Shown in pieces: positions 9,457 to 18,862 of a DNA stretch of 64,000 nt (positions are counted from its first letter, which is position 1; every line of letters begins with the position of its first letter). A program made the translations under genes and the position numbers. The DNA is from JABCYV01 sp963729325 (GTDB taxonomy: Bacteria; Acidobacteriota; Terriglobia; Terriglobales; Acidobacteriaceae). Where the stretch lies: NCBI GenBank assembly GCA_963729325.1, contig CAVSNS010000024.1, positions 25,810 through 89,809 on the forward strand, in the 5' to 3' direction. The notes under the pieces were generated by a model, which saw nothing but the letters and a program-made list of their open reading frames with translations, ran no database searches and was not told the DNA's origin.

Positions 9457-11403
9457 GTGAATCTTCGACTTTGGCCTGCGGGCGTGCTAGGTGCCCTGTG
9501 CTTGCTGTGCGGGATAAGGGCTTCGGCCCAGGTAGGACATGACCCGTTCGCCAGCACGCCCATCAACCAACCCGGTGAACCCGGCCTATACAAGAGTCAG
9601 GCCTCTCTCCTCTTTTTGACGGTGCTAAGCGAGAATCGGGTCCCCCTCGACCGCCAGGCTGTAGTCAAGCTGTACAACAAGAACACTAAGGATGTCTTCT
9701 GGCAGACCACGCAAGATAAATCGCAAGCCACTTTTGGCGATTTGGTGGTCGGGCAGTACGATATCGAGGTAAGTGCGGTCGGGTACCTCACTGCCCACAA
9801 GGACTTCAAGGTTCTAAGTGCGCTCCATACTTATCAGGAGGAAATCGTTCTAAAGCCAGACCCCTCCGCGGTGGAATTGAAAGCCTCGAACGTTTCGCAG
9901 ATGCCTTCGAAGGCGCGCAAGGAAACTCAGCGGGGCGTTACTGCCCTCAAGTCCGGGAATATGAAAGAAGCGCGCAAGCAGCTCGACGCGGCTTATAAAT
10001 CAGCCCCTTCCAGCGCCGACGTGAATTTCCTGCTTGGATACGTTGCCTTCCAGGAGAAGAATTTCGATCAGGCACAGACTTACTTGGGTAGTGCGGCTAA
10101 GCTTGATCCCCACAACGTGCAGGCCCTCACCCTACTGGGGCGGCTACAACTTCAGCGTGAAGACTTCGCCTCGGCTCAAACCGCGCTAGAACAGGCAGCC
10201 GCGGCCGATCCCGAGTACTGGATGGCGCACAGGCTGCTGGCTGATACCTACTTAAAGCAGCATGAATATGAGAAGGCGCGGGAACAAGCGCAACTCGCGG
10301 TACAGAAGAATGAGGGTGGAGCGAGCGGCGTCCAGCTCGTCTTAGGAGAAGCGCTGGCAAATCTGGGACGGGACCAGGAGGCGATAGTAGCCTTCAAGAC
10401 CTTCCTGCAAGTCACGCCGGACAGCCCCGCCGCACTGCAGGTGCGTAAGTTCATTGCTGAGCTCGAGCAGCGCGATGCCAATCCTCCCAAGGCTACTGAC
10501 CCAACGCCGAAGCTCGTTTCTTCTGTGGCGGGTACAGATCCAAATGTGGGAATGGACGACCTCAGGCTTTCAATAAAGACTTGGGAGCCCGCCGGAATTG
10601 ATGATACAAAACCGACCTTCGCTGCCGGCGTCACTTGCCCGTACGAGCAGGTGATCGAAATGGCCGGGGAGCGCGTAAAGCAACTTGTGGATGACGTCGC
10701 TAAATTCTCGGCCATCGAAGACTTGACGCACGAGAAGCTCGACGAACTCGGTCATCCCACCAGTCACGAAACCAGGAAGTTCAACTACGTCGTGTCCATC
10801 TCCGAAACGCAGCCTGGCTTTCTTGCGGTCGATGAGTATCGCAATGAAGTGACTGGTATTGCCGACTACCCCGATCAGATCGCCAGTCACGGTTTTACTT
10901 CACTGGCACTCGTTTTTCATCCCGACATGCGGGACAATTTTCAAATGACGTGCGAAGGCTTGGGCGACTGGCACGGGCAGGCGAGCTGGCTGGTTCATTT
11001 CCGGCAGCGCGACGATAAGCCTAATCGCATTCACGCTTACAAAATCGGCGAGAACGTCTACTCCGTGAACCTGAAGGGCCGCGCCTGGATCAGCGCGGAC
11101 AAATTTCAGATCGTGCGAGTGGAATCGGAAATGGTAAGTCCAATGCCGAAGATCCGGCTCCTCAGTGAGCATCAGATCGTCGAATATGGCCCCGTCCACT
11201 TCCAAAAGAGAAACCTTGATCTCTGGTTGCCTAAGAGCGCTGACCTTTACTTCGATTTCCGGCGGCACCGTTATTTCCGTCGTCACAGCTTCGATCACTT
11301 CATGCTGTTCGGTGTCGATGCAGAAGAAAAGCGCAGCGCACCTAAAGAAGAACCACCCAGTGCCGGGTCAACCTCCTCATCCAAAGCCACTCCGAATCGC
11401 TGA
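9457..11403 (+). CDS. Secreted carboxypeptidase-regulatory-like / TPR protein
   Basis: About 648 residues from a GTG at 9457, chosen because it gives a signal peptide (MNLRLWPAGVLGALCLLCGIRASAQ) and has GGGG about 7 bases upstream; a GTG at 9445 is possible. After the signal comes a carboxypeptidase regulatory-like beta domain (FLTVLSENRVPLDRQAVVKL ... YDIEVSAVGYLTAHKDF), then at least four TPR repeats (AEV-like pattern ADVNFLLGYVAFQEKNFDQA), and a C-terminal region of about 300 residues rich in beta strands that I cannot assign. Probably an exported scaffold protein. The open frame extends back to 9196 but overlaps the opposite gene. Confidence 0.8.
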   Translation: MNLRLWPAGVLGALCLLCGIRASAQVGHDPFASTPINQPGEPGLYKSQASLLFLTVLSENRVPLDRQAVVKLYNKNTKDVFWQTTQDKSQATFGDLVVGQYDIEVSAVGYLTAHKDFKVLSALHTYQEEIVLKPDPSAVELKASNVSQMPSKARKETQRGVTALKSGNMKEARKQLDAAYKSAPSSADVNFLLGYVAFQEKNFDQAQTYLGSAAKLDPHNVQALTLLGRLQLQREDFASAQTALEQAAAADPEYWMAHRLLADTYLKQHEYEKAREQAQLAVQKNEGGASGVQLVLGEALANLGRDQEAIVAFKTFLQVTPDSPAALQVRKFIAELEQRDANPPKATDPTPKLVSSVAGTDPNVGMDDLRLSIKTWEPAGIDDTKPTFAAGVTCPYEQVIEMAGERVKQLVDDVAKFSAIEDLTHEKLDELGHPTSHETRKFNYVVSISETQPGFLAVDEYRNEVTGIADYPDQIASHGFTSLALVFHPDMRDNFQMTCEGLGDWHGQASWLVHFRQRDDKPNRIHAYKIGENVYSVNLKGRAWISADKFQIVRVESEMVSPMPKIRLLSEHQIVEYGPVHFQKRNLDLWLPKSADLYFDFRRHRYFRRHSFDHFMLFGVDAEEKRSAPKEEPPSAGSTSSSKATPNR

Positions 11404-11445
11404 TACACATAGACACTTAAACTGACGGTAAACCAGCGTCGGCGG

Positions 11446-12273
11446 TCAAGGATGTGTCAGGCTGAGGCTAGACAGGCGCGACAGGGCCGCGACCATCATG
11501 CTGGAAAGCAGTTGCATGGTGGCAACGTCCTGCTTGTCGAAGGCATAAGGAGTGCCGGAGAGCACCTCAAATACGCCCAAGGTCCGGCGAAAGTGGCGCA
11601 GTGGAGCAACCAGAATAGACCGCACTCCCAGGCGTCGGCAACTGGCCAGATCGACGCGAGGATTGCTCTCCGCGTCATGGCAAAGCACTACCTCTCCGGT
11701 TCGAACGCAGTCTGCGGAAATGCCGGAATCAGTCTGCAGCCGGACACCAAGATCGGGCGCGGTACGTCCAGTGCGCGCGCGGCAGACAATCTCGTCTCCG
11801 TGACGGAGCGCGATAGCCGCTCCCGTGGCTCCGGTTAAGGCCTGCGCACGCTCGGCAATGACGCTAATTGCCGGCTCCAAGTTGATTTCGCTGGGATGAA
11901 TTTCATGATTCGATCCCGACACATGCACTGAGCCTCCAGCGGGATGCAATCTCAACGCCCGAGCATGATGGCGCCCCGGGGCATGAGCCGCGAATGATAC
12001 AGGTACGTGATTTTCCGAAGCCGATGGCACAGACGTCGGAACGGTGCGAAGCAGTTCCCGCACCAGGCGATCCAGTTCGGCATCTTCGATGACATGCGCA
12101 GTCTGCTCTCCCAGCAACGATCCGCCCAGCACTCGAGACAAACTCAGTACCGCTTGGCTTCCACAGGAGAGGCAGCAAGGTGTGTTATTTTCGCTGATGA
12201 GTTCGCACTCCACGCAAAATGTAGCAGTTTGTAACGAAAGAAAGTTGATGTCCCGCGACCTGACCCAGCCCAT
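11446..12273 (-). CDS. Zinc ribbon-GAF domain protein
   Basis: 275 residues from the ATG at 12273; an open frame reaches back to 12402 but that extension is unsupported. Near the N-terminus FCVECELI ... PCCLSCGS gives two CxxC pairs, a zinc ribbon. The C-terminal half is a GAF domain with the same signature as two other window genes: GATGAAIALRHGDEIVCRA, DCVRTGEV, ESNPRVDLASCRRLG. No catalytic output domain and no membrane helix, so it is probably a cytoplasmic sensor or adaptor. Ends tail-to-tail with the TPR gene. Ligand unknown; conserved Cys residues make redox or metal sensing possible. Confidence 0.75.
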   Translation of the reverse strand: MGWVRSRDINFLSLQTATFCVECELISENNTPCCLSCGSQAVLSLSRVLGGSLLGEQTAHVIEDAELDRLVRELLRTVPTSVPSASENHVPVSFAAHAPGRHHARALRLHPAGGSVHVSGSNHEIHPSEINLEPAISVIAERAQALTGATGAAIALRHGDEIVCRARTGRTAPDLGVRLQTDSGISADCVRTGEVVLCHDAESNPRVDLASCRRLGVRSILVAPLRHFRRTLGVFEVLSGTPYAFDKQDVATMQLLSSMMVAALSRLSSLSLTHP

Positions 12274-12458
12274 TCTTGCCCGATTTCCTTGTGCGAGATT
12301 TTCCCTTGCCGAAAAGCGAACGAGAAAACTAAATGGAAAGTGTGAATGCGGTAAGTGACAGGGCTGGTTCCGGTTGTGGATAAGAACCAGAATCTTTTCC
12401 ACTGCGAGTGCTGTCTCAAACTCTCGCTAGGGGATGAAACCTTAAATCGTGCGAAGAA

Positions 12459-14021
12459 CTATCCTGCTCGCGCCGCCATCAAACCGGTGTTGTCGCTGGT
12501 GGCAACGACGACCGCCGACTCGCTCATCGTCCGTTCGAGCGCGTCCGCCAGTGCCACGGGGAAGACAGAGGTGAGAAGATTCACATCGAGCTGCAAATCC
12601 CGTTCGCTGTATTGCCGGTAGATTGTCAAGCAGCCACGACGCCGGTTATTCGCGGCTACCAGATCCAGAGACATACTCCACGCTGCGAGCATTTGGTGAC
12701 CCAAATGACTGCCTGGCTTTTTCCAGCAGAGCTGCGGATCCGTGCTGGAGACCACTTCCAAGCCGTGGCCGCGCGGCAATTCACCGGACAGATAAAGCAG
12801 TCGCAAGTCGAAAGCATCAAAATCGTTATTGCTAAATGCAGCCACCAGAATGCGGCAAACCTGATCGTAGTCGGAACTCACTTTCAATTCTTCGGTGGCT
12901 CGGCGGATCGCGAGGTTGTTGACGAATATCTGCCGCTGCTCCATGGTGCGATGCGCGACCCTCCGGAGTTCGCCGAACTCCAGATAATTGAGATGCTGTA
13001 CTCCGATCCAAACTCCAGTACCGAGAACAGCGAGAACCAGTCCGAGCGTGCTGCCAGTCGGCCACAACAGAAACAGGCTAAGCAAGGCGAAGATCGCGGA
13101 CACGGCATAAAGCAAAATTACAACCTGCCGGTGAGAAAGGCCACGCTGTAGCAGTTTGTGATGAATGTGCTCACGGTCCGCAGTGAATACCGGACGCCCA
13201 CTGATAAAGCGCCGCGCCACGGAGAGTGCTGTTTCCAAGATAGGCAAGCCAAACGAAACCACCGGGATGGCCACGGCAATGATCGTCGGCGCCTTCTGCG
13301 CCCCCTGGAGCGCCAGTGCGCTCAGCATGAAACCAATGAAAAGGCTACCGCAATCTCCGAGAAAAATAGTTGCCGGATTGAAGTTAAATCTCAAGAAGCC
13401 CAGAATGGCACCGGCCAGCGCCAACGTCAGCAGAGACACCAAGGAGGACTGGCTGAGCAGCGCTACTACGAATACCACGAGGGTGGAGAAAAATGCGGAG
13501 CCCGCTGCCAGACCATCCAGTCCATCGATCAGGTTGAAGGCATTGGTGATAGCCAGTACCCAAAGGATGGTGAGCGGCAGACCAACGAATCCGGAGAAAT
13601 GGTGATCACCGAATAGTACCGGCAAATCGAGAATGCGAAGACCGCCAGCGAAGAGCATCGCACCGGCCGCAGCTTGTACTGCGAACTTGAAATAGGGACC
13701 AACAGGCCGGATGTCGTCATAGACTCCAAGTAGGAAGATCAACAGCCCCGGCAGCAGAACGGTTACGAGCGTCTTCGAGGAAAATCCAAAACTGAGATTG
13801 GGATACCAACGGCTGATCAGCAGCGCGATTCCTAGGCTCAGAAGAAAAGACAGAAAGATGGCGACCCCACCCAGTCGAGGCAGCGGAGTGCTGTGAAGAT
13901 GCCGATCGAGAGCGGGTACTGCAACCCAGCCACGGACCGTGGCCACGTTCCGTACATACCTGGTGAGAATAAACGACAACAGCACGGATGCTGCGAAGAC
14001 CCCTAGGTAGAAGACGGTCAA
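12459..14021 (-). CDS. WecA/MraY-family phosphoglycosyl transferase with C-terminal extension
   Basis: 520 residues. The first 340 are a polytopic membrane domain with about ten helices and the signatures of undecaprenyl-phosphate N-acetylhexosamine-1-phosphate transferases: GVYDDIRPVGP (catalytic Asp pair), NAFNLIDGLDGLAAG and FLGDCGSLFIGF, plus a C-terminal HHKLLQRG motif. It should load a sugar-1-phosphate on the lipid carrier to start O-antigen, capsule or teichoic-like polymer synthesis. About 170 soluble residues follow (from VNNLAIRRATEELKVSSDYDQ to the end), absent from WecA and MraY and of unknown function. No start competitor: the ATG at 14021 precedes the first helix. Stands alone between the GAF gene and a decayed methyltransferase. 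Confidence 0.85.
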   Translation of the reverse strand: MTVFYLGVFAASVLLSFILTRYVRNVATVRGWVAVPALDRHLHSTPLPRLGGVAIFLSFLLSLGIALLISRWYPNLSFGFSSKTLVTVLLPGLLIFLLGVYDDIRPVGPYFKFAVQAAAGAMLFAGGLRILDLPVLFGDHHFSGFVGLPLTILWVLAITNAFNLIDGLDGLAAGSAFFSTLVVFVVALLSQSSLVSLLTLALAGAILGFLRFNFNPATIFLGDCGSLFIGFMLSALALQGAQKAPTIIAVAIPVVSFGLPILETALSVARRFISGRPVFTADREHIHHKLLQRGLSHRQVVILLYAVSAIFALLSLFLLWPTGSTLGLVLAVLGTGVWIGVQHLNYLEFGELRRVAHRTMEQRQIFVNNLAIRRATEELKVSSDYDQVCRILVAAFSNNDFDAFDLRLLYLSGELPRGHGLEVVSSTDPQLCWKKPGSHLGHQMLAAWSMSLDLVAANNRRRGCLTIYRQYSERDLQLDVNLLTSVFPVALADALERTMSESAVVVATSDNTGLMAARAG

Positions 14022-14208
14022 CTGACTCCCTCTTGGCCAGAAACACTACTCCGTCCGTGCGACGGCTTAAAGGCAAGACACTTACTTGTTCGCAGTCGAG
14101 AGAACTGCGGCGAACTATAGCAGCTTGGGAAACTGCCAGGCAATCGGCTTTATTGATTCGTCTGTGGAAAACTCAACTCTTCGTCGGTTACCGCACGACG
14201 CGACAGTC

Positions 14209-14747
14209 ATAGTTACGTCGGCTAGATGTGAAGGGGCCGACGCGGAGCATTTACTCTTAAATGACGATATCCTCGACGTCGTCTAATCCTACCGAATAAT
14301 GCACGTAGTCCAGGTACGGGACAATGCCTCTGCGACGCATGGCCCATGCTCAAACCCGGTGGTCAGGCCACGATCATGCGGTATCACCACCCCTCGCTGA
14401 GCGGCGCAATGTTGTGGTTGCGGTTCGGCATCTTTAGCGGAAAATCACTGCGCCGCGTGGTTTACGATCATTTCGAGAGTCCCGGTACCAAGACTTACAC
14501 CGAAGGCGAAGTCCGTTCAATGATGATGGCGACGGGATTTGAAGATCTTGTGATGCGTCAGGTCTTCAGCCCTGGCGACCTGCTGCTCAATCGCCCTTCG
14601 GCCCGCTTCCAATCATCCCTATACCGGCTGGCATGGCGGCTCTATCCGCGCGCCTTGGTGAAGAAGATAGGACGTCGGTGGGGACTGTTTCTGCTGATCT
14701 CGGCGCGGAAACCTGGAAAATCGAAGTGTCCTCGAACAATCGGTTGA
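14209..14747 (+). pseudogene. Class I SAM-dependent methyltransferase remnant
   Basis: The 3' half of a methyltransferase with broken reading frame. ADAEHLLLNDDILDVV matches the motif II/III stretch (DAEHLPF-DDSFDVV), then a TAA falls where Tyr would be, the frame continues SYRIMH, shifts, and resumes as SPGTGQCLCDAWPMLKPGG, the usual CLREAWRMLKPGG segment. The rest (to 14747) is intact. The SAM-binding Rossmann start (GxGxG) is missing. Stop codon, frameshift and lost 5' end together mean genuine decay rather than a single sequencing error. Confidence 0.65.
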
Positions 14748-14950
14748 ACAGTCGCCAGACTGTCACGGAATTCAGCTCGCGGAAACCCTGCAACACCTAA
14801 ATCGTCCACGCACGGCTCGGACATCTGGTAGCGGGCTAGTTGGTCAAGGCAGCTCCGTATCAGACATCTCCTTCACTTGCTGCATGCTGCTCCCGGGCTG
14901 TAGCATGGAAGAGTTTCTTTGCATTCTTCCCGCCCACTCAGGAGGCAATT

Positions 14951-16489
14951 ATGGCGACAGATACTCTGGCCGGCCCGGCCATGCTCGGAACCAGCACGAA
15001 AGCAAGGGTCTATAAGAACTTTATTGATGGCGAGTGGGTCGAGTCCTCGACCGGAGAAACTTTCGAAAATCGGAATCCGGCGGATACTCGCGATGTGGTC
15101 GGAATCTTCCAGAAATCCGGAAAAACAGACGTGGACGAGGCCGTTGAAGCTGCACGGCGGGCGTTCGCCAAGTGGCGCCTGGTTCCCGCTCCACGTCGCG
15201 CCGAGATTGTGTTTGCCGCTGCCGAAATGTTGATTGAGCGCAAGGAGCAGTGTGCCCGCGATATGACCCGCGAGATGGGCAAGATCCTGAAAGAGACTCG
15301 CGGCGACGTGCAGGAGGCCATCGACACGGCCTACTACTTTGCCGGAGAAGGCCGTCGCATGTTTGGCCCGACCACGCCTTCCGAGCTGCCCAACAAGTTC
15401 GCTATGGCGGTGCGTCAACCCATCGGCGTGTGCGGCATGATTACGCCGTGGAATTTTCCCATGGCGATTCCCTCCTGGAAGCTTTTGCCAGCCATCGTCT
15501 GCGGCAATACTTGCGTGATCAAGCCGGCGCAGGATACTCCACTTTCGACTTTCAATCTGGTGCGCGTGCTGGCTGATGCCGGCATCCCCAAAGGTGTGAT
15601 CAACATTGTTTCCGGCTTCGGCCCGCAGGTCGGCGGTCCGTTGATGGAGAACCCCGAAGTGCGTGCAATTTCACTGACCGGTTCGACCGCCGTCGGCCGG
15701 ATTGTGGGCACAACCGCGGCCAAGAGCTTCAAGCATTGTTCGTTGGAACTCGGTGGCAAGAACCCCATGATCGTGCTCGACGATGCCAATCTCGATCTCG
15801 CCATCGAAGGCGGACTATGGGGGGGCTTCGGCACCACCGGCCAACGCTGCACCGCGACCAGCCGCATTATTGTGCAGAAAGGCATTTACAGCGAGTTTGT
15901 CGAGCGCTACGTGGAGCGCGCCAAGCGACTGAAAGTCGGCAACGGTCTGGATGAGACCACAGAAATGGGTCCGGCCATTAACGAAAGCCAGCTTAAGACC
16001 GACCTCAACTACGTTGAGATCGGCAGGGCCGAGGGTGCCAAGATGAAGTGCGGCGGCAATCGCCTGGACAAAGGCGAATACCAGTACGGCTACTTCATGG
16101 AGCCGACTGTGTTCATCGATGTCGATCCCAAGATGCGAATTGCGCAGGAAGAGATCTTCGGCCCGGTAGTTTCGATCATCCCCTGCGACGATCTTGAGGA
16201 CGCGATTGAAATCGCGAATGGCATTGAATACGGATTGTCGTCCGCCCTCTACACCAAAGACGTCAATAAGGCCTTTGCAGCCATGCGCGACCTGCACGCC
16301 GGCATCACATACATCAATGCGCCCACGATTGGCGCCGAGGTCCACCTCCCCTTCGGCGGCGTCAAAGCCACAGGCAACGGCCATCGCGAAGGCGGCATGG
16401 GCGCGATTGATTTCTACACGGAATGGAAATCAATTTACGTGGATTATTCGGATAAGCTGCAAAAGGCGCAGATTGATAGAGTGGATTAG
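14951..16489 (+). CDS. NAD(P)-dependent aldehyde dehydrogenase
   Basis: 512 residues from the ATG at 14951, preceded by GGAGG at 14941; the frame is open further upstream but lacks a ribosome site. Full-length aldehyde dehydrogenase: ITPWNFPMAIPSWKLLPAI (cofactor-binding), LTGSTAVGRIVG, catalytic Glu in LELGGKNPMIV and catalytic Cys in GTTGQRCTATSR, and the late EEIFGPVVSI motif. It oxidises an aldehyde to the acid with NAD(P). The sequence recalls the 2-oxoglutarate semialdehyde/YcbD-type group, so sugar-acid or amino-acid catabolism is plausible but the substrate is not determined. Followed after 120 bases by an aminotransferase. Confidence 0.9.
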   Translation: MATDTLAGPAMLGTSTKARVYKNFIDGEWVESSTGETFENRNPADTRDVVGIFQKSGKTDVDEAVEAARRAFAKWRLVPAPRRAEIVFAAAEMLIERKEQCARDMTREMGKILKETRGDVQEAIDTAYYFAGEGRRMFGPTTPSELPNKFAMAVRQPIGVCGMITPWNFPMAIPSWKLLPAIVCGNTCVIKPAQDTPLSTFNLVRVLADAGIPKGVINIVSGFGPQVGGPLMENPEVRAISLTGSTAVGRIVGTTAAKSFKHCSLELGGKNPMIVLDDANLDLAIEGGLWGGFGTTGQRCTATSRIIVQKGIYSEFVERYVERAKRLKVGNGLDETTEMGPAINESQLKTDLNYVEIGRAEGAKMKCGGNRLDKGEYQYGYFMEPTVFIDVDPKMRIAQEEIFGPVVSIIPCDDLEDAIEIANGIEYGLSSALYTKDVNKAFAAMRDLHAGITYINAPTIGAEVHLPFGGVKATGNGHREGGMGAIDFYTEWKSIYVDYSDKLQKAQIDRVD

Positions 16490-16500
16490 ATTGGACTTTG

Positions 16501-16578
16501 ACCGCAAAGTCGCAAAGGATTCGCAAAGAACACGCCGATAACCAAAGATGCTAGATTTGCTTTGCGAACTTTGCGGTT
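16501..16578. repeat. CGCAAAG inverted repeat between genes
   Basis: ACCGCAAAGTCGCAAAG at 16501-16517 is mirrored by CTTTGCGAACTTTGCGGTT at 16560-16578, with a further CGCAAAG at 16522. It could fold into a long hairpin between two co-directional genes and act as a terminator or mRNA stabiliser; it may equally be a dispersed palindromic element. Confidence 0.6.
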
Positions 16579-16609
16579 AAGCTTTTGATCTCTGATGCAG
16601 GAGTGATCG

Positions 16610-17827
16610 ATGCCCATCACCCAAGCCCGCGAAATCGCCGCTGCAAGGCGCCTGGAGAACGTCCGTTACCCCATCCGCGATCTCACGTCGGTGGCCGACG
16701 AGGTCATCAAGCAAGGCCATAAGATCCTGCCGCTCAATATTGGCGATCCCATTAGTTTTGATTTTCAGACGCCTGCCCATCTGATCGAAGCCGTTCACAA
16801 GGCCATGAAGGATGGTAGAAACGGTTACGCCCTATCGCCCGGGGTTAAGGAAGCGATCGAGGCGATTCGCGGAGAAGCCGCGCGCAAAGGAATCACCAGC
16901 GTGCAGGATGTGTTCGTCACCAATGGCGTGAGCGAGAGCGTAGACATCTGCCTGACCGGGTTGGTCAATCCGGGCGAAAACATCCTCACTCCGTGCCCGG
17001 ATTACCCAATGTATTCAGCAGTGCTGGCGAAGCTGGGTATCGAGCTCAATACTTATTTCCTGAACGAAGACGACGGCTGGCAGCCCGATCTGGTAGATAT
17101 CCAGCGAAAGATCACGTCACGCACACGCGGCATTGTTCTGATCAATCCAAACAATCCTACAGGATCAGTCTGTTCGCGGCGCATGCTGGAACAGATGGCG
17201 GAGCTGGCGCGGCGTCACAACCTTGTCATCTTTGCCGATGAAATTTACGACAAACTGATTCTCGATGACGACGAACACATTTCCCTGGCCTCCCTAGCAC
17301 CAGACCTGCCGGTCGTAACTTTTGGTGGGTTGTCGAAAAACTATCTCGCGCCGGGATGGCGTATCGGATGGGGTATCGTGAGCGGCGAGGCGGCCGCGGT
17401 AAAGCCATACGTCGAAGGCATTCACCGCCTGCTGCGGGCGCGCTTGTGCGCGAATCATCCTGAGCAGTACGCGATCAGGGCCGCGCTGGAAGGCCCGCAG
17501 GACCACCTGGTCGAGGTACGCCGGAAACTTCGTTCGCGCCGTGACCTCACCGTAAAGTGGTGCAACTCGACCGCGCGCGTGAGTTGCGTCTCGCCGCGCG
17601 GCGCGTTTTATGCTTATCCTCGGCTGGAGATTCCTGAAGGTGACGACATCTTTGTGAAGGAACTATGCCTGCAGAAGCACGTGCTGGCGGTTCACGGTTC
17701 CGGCTTCGGCCAAAAGCCGGGGACTAGGCATTTCCGCATCGTTTTCCTGCCTGATGAGGCGACGCTGACGAAAGCCTATGCAGCGATTGCCGAGTTTATC
17801 CAGGGAAGATACGGAAAAAGCGTTTAA
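16610..17827 (+). CDS. PLP-dependent aminotransferase (AlaA/AlaT-like)
   Basis: 405-residue class I/II aminotransferase. Motifs in order: NIGDPISFDFQTP, NGYALSPG, VFVTNGVSESVD, LINPNNPTGSVCS, IFADEIYDKLIL and the PLP lysine in VTFGGLSKNYLAPGWRIGW, then an Arg near FRIVFLP for the substrate carboxylate. The sequence most resembles the alanine aminotransferase AlaA/AlaT group (pyruvate plus glutamate to alanine plus 2-oxoglutarate); the exact amino donor is inferred. The ATG at 16610 has a purine stretch (GCAGGAGTG) about 10 bases upstream. Confidence 0.9.
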   Translation: MPITQAREIAAARRLENVRYPIRDLTSVADEVIKQGHKILPLNIGDPISFDFQTPAHLIEAVHKAMKDGRNGYALSPGVKEAIEAIRGEAARKGITSVQDVFVTNGVSESVDICLTGLVNPGENILTPCPDYPMYSAVLAKLGIELNTYFLNEDDGWQPDLVDIQRKITSRTRGIVLINPNNPTGSVCSRRMLEQMAELARRHNLVIFADEIYDKLILDDDEHISLASLAPDLPVVTFGGLSKNYLAPGWRIGWGIVSGEAAAVKPYVEGIHRLLRARLCANHPEQYAIRAALEGPQDHLVEVRRKLRSRRDLTVKWCNSTARVSCVSPRGAFYAYPRLEIPEGDDIFVKELCLQKHVLAVHGSGFGQKPGTRHFRIVFLPDEATLTKAYAAIAEFIQGRYGKSV

Positions 17828-17838
17828 CCGCCCTATTA

Positions 17839-17949
17839 TCATTCCGAGCGGAGCGAGGAATTGCTATTCCCGGTAAGAATTTAAGAGAGTAGGGATGCCT
17901 CGACTTCTCTGGCCTCTCGCAAGCGCGAGGCCAGATCCGCTCAGCATGA
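17839..17949. repeat. Dispersed repeat with terminal inverted ends
   Basis: Ends TCATTCCGAGCGGA (17839-17852) and TCCGCTCAGCATGA (17936-17949) are inverted copies with two mismatches. An inner hairpin GGCCTCTCGCAAGCGCGAGGCC sits near the right end. Same family as 6276-6337 and 26569-26630; in all three the block lies at a gene edge. Confidence 0.65.
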
Positions 17950-18014
17950 CAACACTGCCAGCTTGGTCTTTCTTTCTAACTCTGCTTAAATCGTCATAGC
18001 CTGAGAGCCCCTCT

Positions 18015-18752
18015 GTGATTGACACCCATTGTCATATTCTTGCCGAAGTGGACGACGGCCCCAAGTCTTGGGACGACGCGCTGGAAATGTGCCGCATCGC
18101 GGTGACCGATGGCATAGAGCATATTGTCGCCACCCCGCATGCCAACGAGCGCTATCCATACGACCGCAAATACTTGGCCGGGCAACTCGACTACTTGCGC
18201 CGGATGGCCGGTAACGACCTACATCTCAGCCTAGGCTGCGATTTCCACCTGTCGTACGAAAATCTGAAGAGTGTTCTGGCGCAGCCGGAGCTCTACACCA
18301 TTGAGGGCAGCCACTATTTGCTCGTGGAGCTGAGCAATTACAGCATTCCTGCGCAAATTGATGAGTGCTTCACCCAACTCGGCGATAAGAAGATCACTCC
18401 AGTGATTACCCATCCTGAGCGCAACCCCATCCTGCAGCGCACTCCGCAGCGCGTGCTGCAGTGGGTAGAGCTGGGCTGCGCTGTGCAGGTAACGGCGTCT
18501 GCGCTGACCGGGGAATGGGGCGAGCAAGTATGGCGCTCAGCCAAGTGGCTGTTCGAACATAATGCAGTCCACGTGCTAGCCAGCGACGCTCACGATTCCA
18601 AACACCGTACTCCGCGGCTTTCCGCGGCTCGCGAAGCCGCCGAAGAATTCTGCGTCCCCGATGTTGCCCGGGCTTTAGTTGAGGACAATCCGCGAGCCAT
18701 CATCAACGGCCTGCCGCTGCCTTATTTTCCAGATCCGGTCACGAAGGGTTAG
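18015..18752 (+). CDS. PHP-type tyrosine-protein phosphatase (CpsB/YwqE-like)
   Basis: 245 residues from a GTG at 18015. PHP-fold metal motifs are all present: DTHCHILAEVDDGP, ATPHANERYPY, VITHPERNPIL and VLASDAHDSKHR. This pattern is the CpsB/CapC/YwqE family of manganese-dependent phosphotyrosine phosphatases, which dephosphorylate the bacterial tyrosine kinases that control capsule and exopolysaccharide chain length. No tyrosine kinase gene is adjacent; export genes lie at the far end of the window (63277 onwards). Length is normal for the family. Confidence 0.88.
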   Translation: MIDTHCHILAEVDDGPKSWDDALEMCRIAVTDGIEHIVATPHANERYPYDRKYLAGQLDYLRRMAGNDLHLSLGCDFHLSYENLKSVLAQPELYTIEGSHYLLVELSNYSIPAQIDECFTQLGDKKITPVITHPERNPILQRTPQRVLQWVELGCAVQVTASALTGEWGEQVWRSAKWLFEHNAVHVLASDAHDSKHRTPRLSAAREAAEEFCVPDVARALVEDNPRAIINGLPLPYFPDPVTKG

Positions 18753-18862
18753 ATTCGGATGGCTGACATGGATCACGGTGCGCGCCTTGCCTTAGCGAGG
18801 GTTTTGTCGTTCCGATGAACGCTCAAGTTCCGGAGTCTGAGGTCTGAACTCCGACGTCCTGC

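Noticed and set aside
18015..18752. Histidinol phosphatase or DNA polymerase PHP domain
   Set aside because: Motif set and length match the CpsB/YwqE phosphatase group better.
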